NCBI GenBank assembly: GCA_040387375.1 | Contig: JAZKDW010000018.1 | Span: forward strand, 1 to 64,000 | DNA: 64,000 bases | Origin: JAZKDW01 sp040387375 | GTDB lineage: Bacteria > Pseudomonadota > Gammaproteobacteria > Burkholderiales > Burkholderiaceae_D | Reading direction: 5' to 3' | Program-made: the position numbers and the translations under genes | Notes under the pieces: model-generated | The model's database searches: none | The model's input: only the letters and a program-made list of their open reading frames with translations | Told to the model about the DNA's origin: nothing | Part shown: piece by piece, positions 32,864-41,361 of the stretch | Position numbering within the stretch: position 1 is the first letter of the stretch | Layout: the number at the start of each line of letters is the position of its first letter

Positions 32864-34288
32864 TCATGCGAGACCGGCGCTTTCCGATGCCGACTGCGCG
32901 CTTTGCGCTGGTGAGTTAACGTCCCGCCGTTGCCGGAACGACGCTCCAATATGACTAGCGTCCAGTCTTGGGTTACGCACGCCCGTCACGCTCTCGCGCA
33001 AGGTAGTCCCTTCGTAATCCTTCCAGACCCGGCCACGACGCTGCAATTCCGGCACGACGTACTCAACGAAATCGGGAAATGCACGCAGCGGCATGTGATC
33101 GTTGATGTTGAAGCCATCAATGTCAGCATGCTCCATCAGTTCCTCGAGCTTGTCTGCGACCGTGGATGGAGAGCCGACAATGCTGATGCCGCCGGCGGAC
33201 TTGGACATCATCTCGGCGATCTGGCGGGGTGTCCACACGCGATCGGGATCGCCTTTCGTAAAACGTTCAAGAAACGACCGGATGCCGTCTGTCTCTATGT
33301 ACTGCAAGGGCTTGTCGATATCCATCTTCGAGAAATCCATCTGCACCAGAGTCGCCTGACGCGCGAGCGTGCCAATCAGACTGATGTAGCTCAATTGATC
33401 ACTGAACTTTTCTTGAGCGGCCCGATCAGTCTCCGCCACCACGACGGACACGCCGGCCATGAACTTGATGCTTTGCGGATCGCGGCCCGCCTTCTCGGCC
33501 AGCATCCGGATTTCATCCACCGTTCTTCGCATGCCTGACACGTTTGGATTGACCAGGAAGACCGCTTCAGCATGCCGCGCAGCGAACTCTTTCCCCTTGT
33601 CCGAAGAACCGGCCTGGAACAGCGTCGGCGTGCGTTGGATCGAAGGTTCGCACATGAAGGCGTCAGGCACCTTGTAGTACTTGCCATCGTGCGCAGCCTT
33701 GTGAATCTTTGCCGGATCAGCAAAGATGCCGTTTTCCCGGTCCATCACTACCGAGTCGTCTTCCCAGCTTCCTTCCCAAAGCTTGTAAACAGCCTCCATG
33801 AATTCCTCTGCCATCGCGTACCGCTCGTCGTGCGGCACCTGCTGGTCACGGCCGAGATTGCGGGCGGCGCTTCCCACCGCCGACGTCACGATGTTCCAAC
33901 CGACCCGGCCCTTCGTCAGGTGATCGAGCGTCGTCATTTTTCTGGCAAAGCTGTAAGGTTGTTCGTAGGTGGTTGGTACAGTGATGCCGAATCCAAGATG
34001 CCTGGTCGCAGCGGCCATGGCAGAGACGGCCATCATGGGATCGTTCAACGGCACATGCAGCGCTTCACGAAACGCGATATCGGGACTGCCTCCATACACA
34101 TCCGCCAATCCCGAGAAGTCGGCCATGAACAAGCTGTCGAACTTGCCGGCCTCGAGCGTCCTGGCGGTCTCGATCCAATAATCGAGGTCCTTGTACCGAT
34201 GAGCCTGGTTGTCTGGATGGCGCCAAAGGCCGATTGCCGTGTGGCCGACCCCCGCGATTTTGAATCCGTTAAGGTGCATGCGTTTCAT
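32864..34288 (-). CDS. NtaA/SnaA/DszA-family FMN-dependent monooxygenase, 474 aa
   Basis: A luciferase-like (LLM-class) oxygenase that uses reduced FMN from a separate reductase. Motifs are HPDNQAHRYKDLDYWIETAR, GKFDSLFMADFSGLAD, LGFGITVPTTYEQPYSFAR, KGRVGWNIVTSAVGSAARN and TLFQAGSSDKGKEFAARHAE. The family attacks nitrilotriacetate, dibenzothiophene sulfone and related C-N or C-S bonds as well as ring carbons. It is the first gene of the minus-strand unit. The fused flavin reductase at 27054-28040 is its likely electron donor. A candidate operator lies 73 bp upstream. Confidence 0.92.
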   Translation of the reverse strand: MKRMHLNGFKIAGVGHTAIGLWRHPDNQAHRYKDLDYWIETARTLEAGKFDSLFMADFSGLADVYGGSPDIAFREALHVPLNDPMMAVSAMAAATRHLGFGITVPTTYEQPYSFARKMTTLDHLTKGRVGWNIVTSAVGSAARNLGRDQQVPHDERYAMAEEFMEAVYKLWEGSWEDDSVVMDRENGIFADPAKIHKAAHDGKYYKVPDAFMCEPSIQRTPTLFQAGSSDKGKEFAARHAEAVFLVNPNVSGMRRTVDEIRMLAEKAGRDPQSIKFMAGVSVVVAETDRAAQEKFSDQLSYISLIGTLARQATLVQMDFSKMDIDKPLQYIETDGIRSFLERFTKGDPDRVWTPRQIAEMMSKSAGGISIVGSPSTVADKLEELMEHADIDGFNINDHMPLRAFPDFVEYVVPELQRRGRVWKDYEGTTLRESVTGVRNPRLDASHIGASFRQRRDVNSPAQSAQSASESAGLA

Positions 34289-34360
34289 TAAATTTTCCCA
34301 CTAGAGTTGGCGGTGACTAAAACATTGAATGAAACAATATCGGCATTGCCTGCGACAGAC

Positions 34361-34376
34361 TGTCAAGTATTTGACA
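34361..34376. promoter_or_regulatory. Candidate Crp/Fnr-type operator TGTCAA-N4-TTGACA
   Basis: A perfect 6+6 dyad with a 4-bp spacer, the spacing typical of Crp/Fnr-family sites (compare the FNR pattern TTGAT-N4-ATCAA). It lies 73 bp upstream of the monooxygenase start codon and ~260 bp from the end of an adjacent Crp/Fnr-family regulator gene. This is inferred from symmetry and position. Confidence 0.6.
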
Positions 34377-34597
34377 CTTTGGTTTTTGGCGTTTTTGTTG
34401 AGGCACGACGTGCCGCGATGTGTTCCGGACGGAACGATGAGTGGTACAAACATGCGCTACAGGGAAAAAATAAAGCAGGCCACGGGAGAAGAGATCTCGA
34501 TGGCGCCTCGAAGCGAGGGTTGCCCCGACTGCATCGATTACGTTTGTTTTTGATATCGCAACAGAAAACCTGGAACGTGGCGTTCGCCGGTCAGGTG

Positions 34598-34608
34598 TTG
34601 ACTGTCAA
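34598..34608. promoter_or_regulatory. Short perfect dyad TTGAC-T-GTCAA
   Basis: An 11-bp palindrome using the same TTGAC half-site word as the dyad at 34361-34376, but inverted and with 1-bp spacing. It lies 28 bp past the stop codon of the regulator gene. It may be a weaker site or chance. Confidence 0.3.
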
Positions 34609-34635
34609 TTTCGCCGCTTGCGCGGCAAATAGCAT

Positions 34636-35343
34636 TCAGGGCTTTGTGATTTTTCTGGCTAACCTGGTTCTGTCTTTGATGATGATCGTGCCGTAATTCA
34701 GCGAAACGAGGCCCTCGGCCTGAAACTGCCGGAGAATCGTGTTAACCCGCTGGCGCGATGCGTCAACCATTGACGCCAATTCCGCCTGGGACAAGGTGGC
34801 GACATGATTACCATCGGCGTCAATCTGAGCGATCTTGATCATGCGCCATGCGAGCCTGCTCGGCAGCGGTTCGAACGCAACACTGTTAACCCGGCCGATC
34901 AAGATCCTGACGTCGCCGATGAGCATCAGCATCAAGGCGCGATCAAAGGCGGGATCGGCCATACGTATCGAATTGAAGGCCTCGAGCGTCAGCACTTCCA
35001 ATACCGTGTCGACTTGCGCCTGGGCCATCTGCGCCCGCGGCTCACCGTCGATGAGGCTGCTGACGCCAAAACAGTCGCCTCGCTCATAGACCGCGTGAAC
35101 AAATTCGTGCCCGTCATCACTGAGGTGGTACAAACGCACGGCGCCGGAGACAATCCGATACATCTCTCTCCCAAAGCTACCTTGCGAATAGATTACGCCG
35201 CCAGCAATGTAACGGCGACGTCGAGTGGCATTCACCACAGCTTTTTGCAAGTCCGCGGGAAGCGAGTCAAAAAGTGCAATCCGGCGGTCCGCTGGCCTGG
35301 ATTGGATGCTGGACAATTGATCCTTGGGATGTGTTGAGGACAC
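34636..35343 (-). CDS. Crp/Fnr-family transcriptional regulator, 235 aa
   Basis: An N-terminal cyclic-nucleotide-type barrel (IYSQGSFGREMYRIVSGAVR, DGHEFVHAVYERGDCFG), a dimerisation helix, and a C-terminal winged helix with LSQAELASMVDASRQRVNTI as the recognition region. No FNR-type cysteine cluster is visible at the N-terminus, so oxygen sensing by Fe-S is unlikely. GTG 35343 gives the usual family length; the open frame extends to 35508, but those 55 residues look non-homologous. It lies between the monooxygenase operon and the Bug receptor gene and probably controls one or both. Confidence 0.88.
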   Translation of the reverse strand: MSSTHPKDQLSSIQSRPADRRIALFDSLPADLQKAVVNATRRRRYIAGGVIYSQGSFGREMYRIVSGAVRLYHLSDDGHEFVHAVYERGDCFGVSSLIDGEPRAQMAQAQVDTVLEVLTLEAFNSIRMADPAFDRALMLMLIGDVRILIGRVNSVAFEPLPSRLAWRMIKIAQIDADGNHVATLSQAELASMVDASRQRVNTILRQFQAEGLVSLNYGTIIIKDRTRLARKITKP

Positions 35344-35601
35344 TATTTTTCTCGACCTATTTCCTGGGCGATTCAGAAGGATTTGAACGGTTTTCTGGAA
35401 AAGTAATTGCCAAGTTGTTAACGCAAGATCATAGATGGCGCCAAGGTTAACATGATCGTTGCAATTGTACCTTGACCCGGGGCCGTCGCTCCGGAGTATG
35501 CCAGGCATAAACGGCTAGCCTATTCGGATAGTGAACCCGGCCCAAGTGAATCCAGGTACGTGGAGGCCGTTATTCGCGGTACCAGGGAGAATGTCGCATC
35601 C

Positions 35602-35632
35602 TTGACAATTCTTCCTCTGTGTTTTTTTTATA
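35602..35632 (+). promoter_or_regulatory. Candidate sigma-70 promoter of the Bug receptor gene
   Basis: TTGACA at 35602-35607 and TTTATA at 35627-35632, separated by 19 bp (or TATACT at 35629-35634 with 21 bp), about 60 bp upstream of the ATG. The -35 box is perfect but spacing is long, so an activator such as the neighbouring Crp-like protein may be needed. Confidence 0.45.
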
Positions 35633-35690
35633 CTTGCCCAATGAGCTCATCAATCGCGCAACACAATAAAACTAATACAGGAGAAACGAG

Positions 35691-36668
35691 ATGAATTTGA
35701 AAAGTATTTTGGCGGCATCCGTGTGTGTACTTGCCGCCTTGCCCTTCGCAAGCAGCGCACAATCGATTCCGTATCCTGACCGTCCAATAACATGGGTTGT
35801 CCCTTTTCCCGCAGGGAATGTGACTGACGCTTTTTCACGGCTGGTCGCGCAGGCGCTTACCAAAAAATTGGGCCAATCGATTGTGGTTGAGAACCGTACG
35901 GGAGCGGGCGGAATTATTGGCACACAGGCCGTGGCAAACGCCAAGCCCGATGGATACACCATGCTGTATGGTTCGTCAGGCCCGATCGCGACTTACGTGT
36001 CCCTTTACAAGAAGCTTCCCTACGTGCCACTTCAGTCATTCGTTCCGGTGAATGGCTTGGCGGCAAATCCGCTGATACTGGTTGTGAATGCATCCAAGCC
36101 CTATAAGACAGTCGAGGAGTTCGTCGCCTATCTGAAGAAAAATCCCGGAACAGTGAACTTCGGCTCCCCAGGGGTCGGCACCGGGTCCCACCTGACGGGG
36201 GAATTGTTTCAGATGGCCACTGGCACAACGATGACCCATGTCCCCTATAAAGAATCAGGCGGCCTCTATTCCGATCTGCGCGCCGGAAGGATAGATGCCA
36301 TCTTCGACTTCATCCCGGTCATGCGTCCGCACCTGAACGCGGGGACCGTCCTGGCGCTCGGCGTCTCACGAGAAACGCGAGTGAAGAGCTTTCCAAATAT
36401 ACCGACCTTCAAAGAGAAGGGTTATGACCTTGTTCTCGCCTCCTGGTCGTCGATCCTGATGCCCGCGGGAACACCAGTTGACATTGTCCAAAAGATGTCG
36501 GCCGCGATCCAGGAGGTAATGAAACTGCCTGAAATAGTCAAGTTCCAGGAAGAAAACGATCAGATGCCGCTTTCCACCCTAGGGCCGAACCAGTTGCGTG
36601 AGTTCATTGTCAAGGAAACCGAAGTCTATCGAATATTAGTCAAAAAATCTGGCGCGAGTGTCGACTAA
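35691..36668 (+). CDS. Bug-family tripartite tricarboxylate transporter receptor, 325 aa
   Basis: A periplasmic binding protein with a clear signal peptide (SILAASVCVLAALPFASSA, then QSIPYPDRPI). Bug signatures are PYPDRPITWVVPFPAGNV, VVENRTGAGGIIGTQAVAN, KPDGYTMLYGSSG and VNFGSPGVGTGSHL. AGGAGA stands 10 bases before the ATG. It is divergent from the crp-like gene and next to the monooxygenase cluster, so it probably delivers that cluster's acidic substrate. No TctA or TctB genes are seen here. Confidence 0.93.
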   Translation: MNLKSILAASVCVLAALPFASSAQSIPYPDRPITWVVPFPAGNVTDAFSRLVAQALTKKLGQSIVVENRTGAGGIIGTQAVANAKPDGYTMLYGSSGPIATYVSLYKKLPYVPLQSFVPVNGLAANPLILVVNASKPYKTVEEFVAYLKKNPGTVNFGSPGVGTGSHLTGELFQMATGTTMTHVPYKESGGLYSDLRAGRIDAIFDFIPVMRPHLNAGTVLALGVSRETRVKSFPNIPTFKEKGYDLVLASWSSILMPAGTPVDIVQKMSAAIQEVMKLPEIVKFQEENDQMPLSTLGPNQLREFIVKETEVYRILVKKSGASVD

Positions 36669-37139
36669 CGATGAGGCTTCAATAGGTCATGCAGATTGCG
36701 GTTTCTGCAACCGGTAATGCAATGCGTGAATCACGCAACCGCAGTTCATCGGCGGTAGTTCCATCAACATCCAGCTCATAAGGACGGGGAGGCGGCCGAA
36801 GGCTGTCTCCCTGAACCAATCATCAGGTGACCCATATCGGCAATCAGTGCATTGCCTGGTCCAAACGCAGCCCTTCCATGACTCGCGTCAACCTGCTCGA
36901 TCTACTGCGCGCCGGTCACATCGCTGAAAAAAATTGGGCAGTTGCAGCGCTACGAACCAAACACCAATCACCTCCGCCACAACTGAATCGGCCTGCTGGG
37001 ATAGGCTCTGAATCTGCCAATCGCACAATCGCCAACGGGCATTGAGAATTATCAATACGGCATTCTTGCCACATATCAAAATGGTGGGCGATCGTCACTC
37101 ACCATAAACAGCGTTCATATAAAAACAGGCCACAACGAA
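36669..37139. other. Intergenic stretch without a gene
   Basis: 471 bp. TGCGTG-AAT-CACGCA at 36723-36737 is a perfect 6-bp-arm dyad that may end transcription of the Bug gene or bind a regulator; it has no T-run. The rest shows no coding pattern. AT-rich DNA around 37045-37130 is the likely promoter area for the glycosylation operon. Confidence 0.5.
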
Positions 37140-38102
37140 TTGACCAATCAGATCAACCCGGATTCTGTAATACAGCTTTCGCTCGTTGTCCCTGTCTTTA
37201 ATGAAGTCGACACCGTCGGCTTGTTCATTGAAAAAGTGTCTGCGGTTTTCAAAAGCGAATTCCTGGTCCAGGTTGACATTGTTTTTGTTAATGATGGCAG
37301 CACCGACGGTACTCTGGAGAGACTGCTGGCATACCAGAAAACAGATTCCCGATTAACAATCGTTGATCTCAGCCGCAATTTCGGCAAAGAGGCTGCGCTC
37401 ACCGCCGGCCTGCAAACAGCCAAGGGGCAAGTGGTCATCCCCATTGATGTGGACCTTCAGGATCCGCCAGAAATCATCCTTGAAATGATTGCCAGGTGGC
37501 GGGAAGGTTACGAGGTGGTATTGGGGCGGCGGATAAATCGGGATTCCGATTCCTGGGCCAAACGCGCCTCCGCAAACTGGTTTTACCGCATCCACAACAA
37601 AATTGCCAATCCCACGCTGCCGAAAAATGTCGGCGACTTCAGGCTCATGGACCGTTGTGTTGTCGATGCGCTTAAAACGCTGCCCGAGTCCCATCGTTTC
37701 ATGAAGGGTTTGTTCGCCTGGGTAGGATTCCGTACCACCTGCGTCGACTACGCGCGCCCGGAGCGGGTCACGGGGACAAGCAAGTTCAACGGCTGGAAGC
37801 TGTGGAATTTTGCCCTTGAGGGGGTGACCAGCTTCAGTACGGATCCACTGCGCGTGTGGACCTACCTCGGCTTCGCCGTCTCCCTTGTCTCCTTTCTGTT
37901 TGCGATGTTCATTGCGCTCAAGGTTCTCATTCACGGCGTCGATGTTCCTGGTTATGCCTCATTGATGGTAGCGGTCACCTTTCTGGGGGGCTTGCATCTG
38001 ATGGGAATTGGCGTGATTGGTGAATATCTGGGTAGAACCTACATCGAAACAAAACGTCGTCCGGTTTTTCTCGTGCGCCGTCTCTACGAGCCCAAGGTTT
38101 GA
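37140..38102 (+). CDS. GtrB-like polyprenyl-phosphate glycosyltransferase, 320 aa
   Basis: A family-2 glycosyltransferase of the bactoprenol glucosyltransferase / dolichol-phosphate-mannose synthase type, moving a sugar from a nucleotide donor to undecaprenyl phosphate at the inner face of the membrane. LSLVVPVFNEVDTVGLFIEK and VFVNDGSTDGTLERLL start the GT-A fold; PIDVDLQDPPE carries the metal-binding acidic motif. Two C-terminal membrane helices (VWTYLGFAVSLVSFLFAMF and the VAVTFLGGLHLMGIGV region) precede IGEYLGRTYIETKRRP. The start is TTG 37140, with no Met or good ribosome site near. It heads a four-gene coupled operon. Confidence 0.9.
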   Translation: MTNQINPDSVIQLSLVVPVFNEVDTVGLFIEKVSAVFKSEFLVQVDIVFVNDGSTDGTLERLLAYQKTDSRLTIVDLSRNFGKEAALTAGLQTAKGQVVIPIDVDLQDPPEIILEMIARWREGYEVVLGRRINRDSDSWAKRASANWFYRIHNKIANPTLPKNVGDFRLMDRCVVDALKTLPESHRFMKGLFAWVGFRTTCVDYARPERVTGTSKFNGWKLWNFALEGVTSFSTDPLRVWTYLGFAVSLVSFLFAMFIALKVLIHGVDVPGYASLMVAVTFLGGLHLMGIGVIGEYLGRTYIETKRRPVFLVRRLYEPKV

Positions 38103-38105
38103 CAG

Positions 38106-38852
38106 ATGGACCTCAAGGAGACCGACATTCTGAGCGCCGATATCGAACGGCACTGGTATTACCGTTCGAAAGCAAACGCCATGCGGCGTCTTCTTGAAGG
38201 CACTGTGCCCGCGAGAATTCTTGACGTGGGGGCGGGATCAGGATTCTTCTCTCGCCATCTCCTGGCTTGCACTGATGCGGCCGAGGCATGGTGTGTTGAT
38301 ATCAGCTACAAATCCGACTCGGATGAATGGGAAGCTGGCAAGGCTGTTCACTACCGGCGCTCAGTTGATAGTGTCGATGCAGATCTCGTGCTGTTGATGG
38401 ATGTGCTGGAGCATGTCGATGATGATGTTGCGCTTTTAAGGGAGTATGTCGACAAGGTGCCAGATGGCAGCCGGTTCCTGGTTAGCGTGCCGGCATTCCA
38501 GTTTCTTTGGAGTGGACATGATGATTTTCTTGAACACAAGCGCCGCTACACACTACCTCAATTGGAAAAGGTCGTGCGCAATGCCGGTCTGCATGTAAAA
38601 CACGGGGCCTATTATTTTGGCGCGGTTTTTCCCATCGCGGCGACTCTTCGCATTGCACAGAAATTCGGAAGCAATCGGAAACCGGCACATTCCCAATTGA
38701 CCAGACATCATCCAATCGCAAATACGATATTGAAGTCGCTTTGCAGCATGGAGCTGCCTCTGATGCGCATCAACCGGACGGCAGGCCTGACGGTTTTCTG
38801 TCTGGCAGAGAAGGTGGCGCCCGATCAAAATCATTTGGCAGGCAAAAGTTGA
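38106..38852 (+). CDS. SAM-dependent class I methyltransferase, 248 aa
   Basis: The SAM-binding motif I ARILDVGAGSGFFSRHLL lies near residue 40. VDADLVLLMDVLEHVDDDVA gives the post-I/motif II region with the typical DVLEHV signature. The C-terminal half (HDDFLEHKRRYTLPQLEKVV) resembles methyltransferases next to glycosyltransferases. It starts three bases after the glycosyltransferase stop. It probably methylates a sugar or lipid-linked intermediate of the same operon; the acceptor is not identifiable. Confidence 0.87.
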   Translation: MDLKETDILSADIERHWYYRSKANAMRRLLEGTVPARILDVGAGSGFFSRHLLACTDAAEAWCVDISYKSDSDEWEAGKAVHYRRSVDSVDADLVLLMDVLEHVDDDVALLREYVDKVPDGSRFLVSVPAFQFLWSGHDDFLEHKRRYTLPQLEKVVRNAGLHVKHGAYYFGAVFPIAATLRIAQKFGSNRKPAHSQLTRHHPIANTILKSLCSMELPLMRINRTAGLTVFCLAEKVAPDQNHLAGKS

Positions 38853-38884
38853 AAAACAATGAAGCAGGTCTATCAAATCCAGTC

Positions 38885-39247
38885 ATGCCAAAACGTGCAA
38901 TCCGTTTTGCCTGTACGGGCCTATTTGTTACCGGCGTACACGCACTGATCGTCATTATGTTCATGCGGTTTTTAATGCCGCATCCACCTCTGGCAAATGG
39001 TGTGGCCTTTATTGGCGCAACACTGATCTCTTACGTAATAAACACGACCTGGAGTTTTTCCAGCCGATTAAACGGAAAAACTTTTTCAAGATTTGTAGTG
39101 GTCTCAGTTTTTGGATTCCTGTTGGCGATGCTGATTGCATGGATCGCACAGGACCTGGGCTTTGACTATCTGATTGGCTTATGTGCTGTTGCACTGACAA
39201 TGCCGCCGATTACTTTTTTCCTGCACAATTTTTTGACTTATCAATGA
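38885..39247 (+). CDS. GtrA-like flippase family protein, 120 aa
   Basis: Four membrane helices (AIRFACTGLFVTGVHALIVI; LANGVAFIGATLISYVI; FVVVSVFGFLLAMLIAWIA; LIGLCAVALTMPPITFFL) and the end FFLHNFLTYQ are the GtrA/PF04138 pattern, thought to flip undecaprenyl-linked sugars to the periplasm. ATG 38885 gives the usual N-terminus. An upstream TTG at 38849 overlapping the methyltransferase stop (TTGA) would add 12 residues and couple translation. It overlaps the next gene by ATGA. Confidence 0.85.
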   Translation: MPKRAIRFACTGLFVTGVHALIVIMFMRFLMPHPPLANGVAFIGATLISYVINTTWSFSSRLNGKTFSRFVVVSVFGFLLAMLIAWIAQDLGFDYLIGLCAVALTMPPITFFLHNFLTYQ

Positions 39248-41346
39248 AAATGTACGCCAGCAAACAGACTGAAAAAATCTTCCCCTTGCTGCTAGGCGCT
39301 TTGGCGTTTTTTATCATTATCGGTCCCAGGGCTTTGCATCCGAAAAATATTGCCTGGCTCGGTGAAGGCGATCAACCCACTTATTATCTCGGATGGCTTT
39401 TTTTCAGGAACTCGGACTGGTCTTTTCCAATTGGATTAAATCCGGCTTACGGTCTTGAACTTGGCAGTGCAATCCTGTTCTCGGATTCAAATCCGCTGTT
39501 CGCTTTTCTGTTCAAGCCTTTCACGACTTTTCTTCCCGAGCCATTTCAGTACTTTGGCATATGGCTCCTCGTCTGTTTTGTCCTGCAGGCGTGGTTCGCC
39601 TGGAAATTGACCGGCCTCCTCTCCGATCGCACCGCCATACGAACCCTGGGTACGGGGCTCTTTGTGTTTGCCCCGCCAATGTTATTGCGCATGGGGGGCC
39701 ACCTGAGCCTGGCTGGGCACTTTCTTATTCTTGCAGCCCTGTATTTATCATTCCATCCGGCGCCAGGCAGGCGAAGAGGGGCCTGGGTCTTGCTCCTGGC
39801 GCTTGCCGCCCTGGTCCATGCTTATTTGCTGGCAATGGTCGCGCTGCTTTGGCTGGCAGATCTTGCCGGGAAAACGATGTCGCGCACATTGCCGATGCGA
39901 AGCGGGGTTCTTGAACTGGCCCTGGTCTTGTCGGTAACCGCAATCGCCTGCTGGCAGGCTGGTTATTTCAGTGTTGGTCCTGGCACAAGCGCAGATGGTT
40001 TTGGCCTCTATCGCATGAACCTGCTGTCCCTGTTTGATTCCAGTGGCTGGTCTCATGTTTTAAAGGATATTCCAGAAGGTGATGCGCAAGCAGGGTCCAA
40101 CTTTTTAGGACTGGGTGTCATCTTCCTTGCTGTTTGCACCTTGCCAGCTGCGATTGGTGGCGCGACCGGATTCGGCAGGGCAGTCCGCAGGTTTCCTGTT
40201 CTGGTGTTGGTGTTAGCCGGACTGGCGGTTTTCGCCGTATCCAACAGGGTGGGTTTAGGATCATTGGTCGTTGAGTACCCGCTTCCCGAACTGGTGCTCG
40301 AGATGGCGAATGTTTTCCGCGCCTCTGAACGCATGTTCTGGCCTGCTTTTTATGCGATTGTCTTTATCATCATTTTTCTGATTGTCCGCGGATACAATCA
40401 TCGTACAGCGCTTTATCTGCTAGGGCTGGCACTGGTGATCCAGGTGCTGGATACCAGCGCTTCCTGGCGTGGCATCCACAAAAATCTGATGACAAAACCT
40501 GCATCGACGTGGGCCTCTCCGCTGGTTTCACCGTTTTGGGCACACGCCGCGTCCAGATACAAGAAGGTGCGCTGGATTAAGCCGATGAGTAATTCACCGA
40601 AGTGGTTGCCGCTGGCTGCTTACGCCGGGACACACGGGCTTGCAACAGATGCCGTTTATCTTGCACGCATTGGCACCTCCGCATTGGAGCAAGCGCAACG
40701 CAAGGCAGCCGATGCGATCAGGACTGGCAAATTCGAAGCCGACGCCCTTTATGTATTCGATGATGTTGTATTTCGCAACGCCGCTTCAGGCGTCGACTTC
40801 GATACCGATGTCCTGGCCCGGGTCGATGGTTTTAACGTGCTTGCCCCCGGGTGGAAGAAATGCGCCGGTTGTCCTCCGATTGCGGGTGAAGTGAATTCCA
40901 CTGACTTGATTCCTCCCTTCAATATCGGGGAAAGGCTGCTTACGAGCCGAACTGGAGCCGGCGTGGCTTACCTCGAAAGTGGCTGGTCTTCGCCCGAGCC
41001 ATGGGGCACATGGTCAGATGGCGACACCGCTAAAATTATCCTGCCGGTATCAGGCAAAATACGCTCGCTCCTTATGGAAGCAAACGTATTGGTCACTCCT
41101 GTTCATCCGAAACAGGAAATCGTGGTCACGATTAATGATGTGCTGGTTTTCACGGCAAGTCTGACCAAGCCATCGGGCAATCTTATCGATATTGCCATCC
41201 CCGAGAAGATTCAGGAAAACATCGCGAATCTGGGTGTGATGCATGTCCAGATCCAGTTCCCGAACGCTGTCAATCCCAAAAAAATAGGCTTCAAAGAGGG
41301 CGACCGAAAATTGGCGTTGGGCTTGCAAGCCATAACGCTACGTTAA
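39244..41346 (+). CDS. DUF6311-like multi-pass membrane protein, probable sugar-transfer enzyme, 700 aa
   Basis: About ten to twelve hydrophobic helices fill residues 1-440, starting EKIFPLLLGALAFFIIIGPR. EGDQPTYYLGWLFFRNSDW and GLNPAYGLELGSAILFSDSN are loops characteristic of DUF6311 proteins, which resemble GtrC/mannosyltransferase-type GT-C enzymes. The C-terminal ~200 residues are a beta-rich periplasmic-looking domain. The start ATG overlaps the GtrA-like stop (ATGA). With GtrB- and GtrA-like partners it fits the third component of a gtr-type surface glycosylation system; acceptor and sugar are unknown. Confidence 0.85.
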   Translation: MKMYASKQTEKIFPLLLGALAFFIIIGPRALHPKNIAWLGEGDQPTYYLGWLFFRNSDWSFPIGLNPAYGLELGSAILFSDSNPLFAFLFKPFTTFLPEPFQYFGIWLLVCFVLQAWFAWKLTGLLSDRTAIRTLGTGLFVFAPPMLLRMGGHLSLAGHFLILAALYLSFHPAPGRRRGAWVLLLALAALVHAYLLAMVALLWLADLAGKTMSRTLPMRSGVLELALVLSVTAIACWQAGYFSVGPGTSADGFGLYRMNLLSLFDSSGWSHVLKDIPEGDAQAGSNFLGLGVIFLAVCTLPAAIGGATGFGRAVRRFPVLVLVLAGLAVFAVSNRVGLGSLVVEYPLPELVLEMANVFRASERMFWPAFYAIVFIIIFLIVRGYNHRTALYLLGLALVIQVLDTSASWRGIHKNLMTKPASTWASPLVSPFWAHAASRYKKVRWIKPMSNSPKWLPLAAYAGTHGLATDAVYLARIGTSALEQAQRKAADAIRTGKFEADALYVFDDVVFRNAASGVDFDTDVLARVDGFNVLAPGWKKCAGCPPIAGEVNSTDLIPPFNIGERLLTSRTGAGVAYLESGWSSPEPWGTWSDGDTAKIILPVSGKIRSLLMEANVLVTPVHPKQEIVVTINDVLVFTASLTKPSGNLIDIAIPEKIQENIANLGVMHVQIQFPNAVNPKKIGFKEGDRKLALGLQAITLR

Positions 41347-41361
41347 GCGGGTAACAGCCAA

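Larger units (their letters stand above)
34289..34635. other. Intergenic region between the monooxygenase operon and the crp-like gene
   Basis: 347 bp with no convincing gene. The AT-rich part near 34310-34400 should contain the promoter of the monooxygenase operon and holds the TGTCAA-N4-TTGACA dyad. A shorter dyad (TTGAC-T-GTCAA) lies at 34598-34608, next to the end of the regulator gene. Confidence 0.55.
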
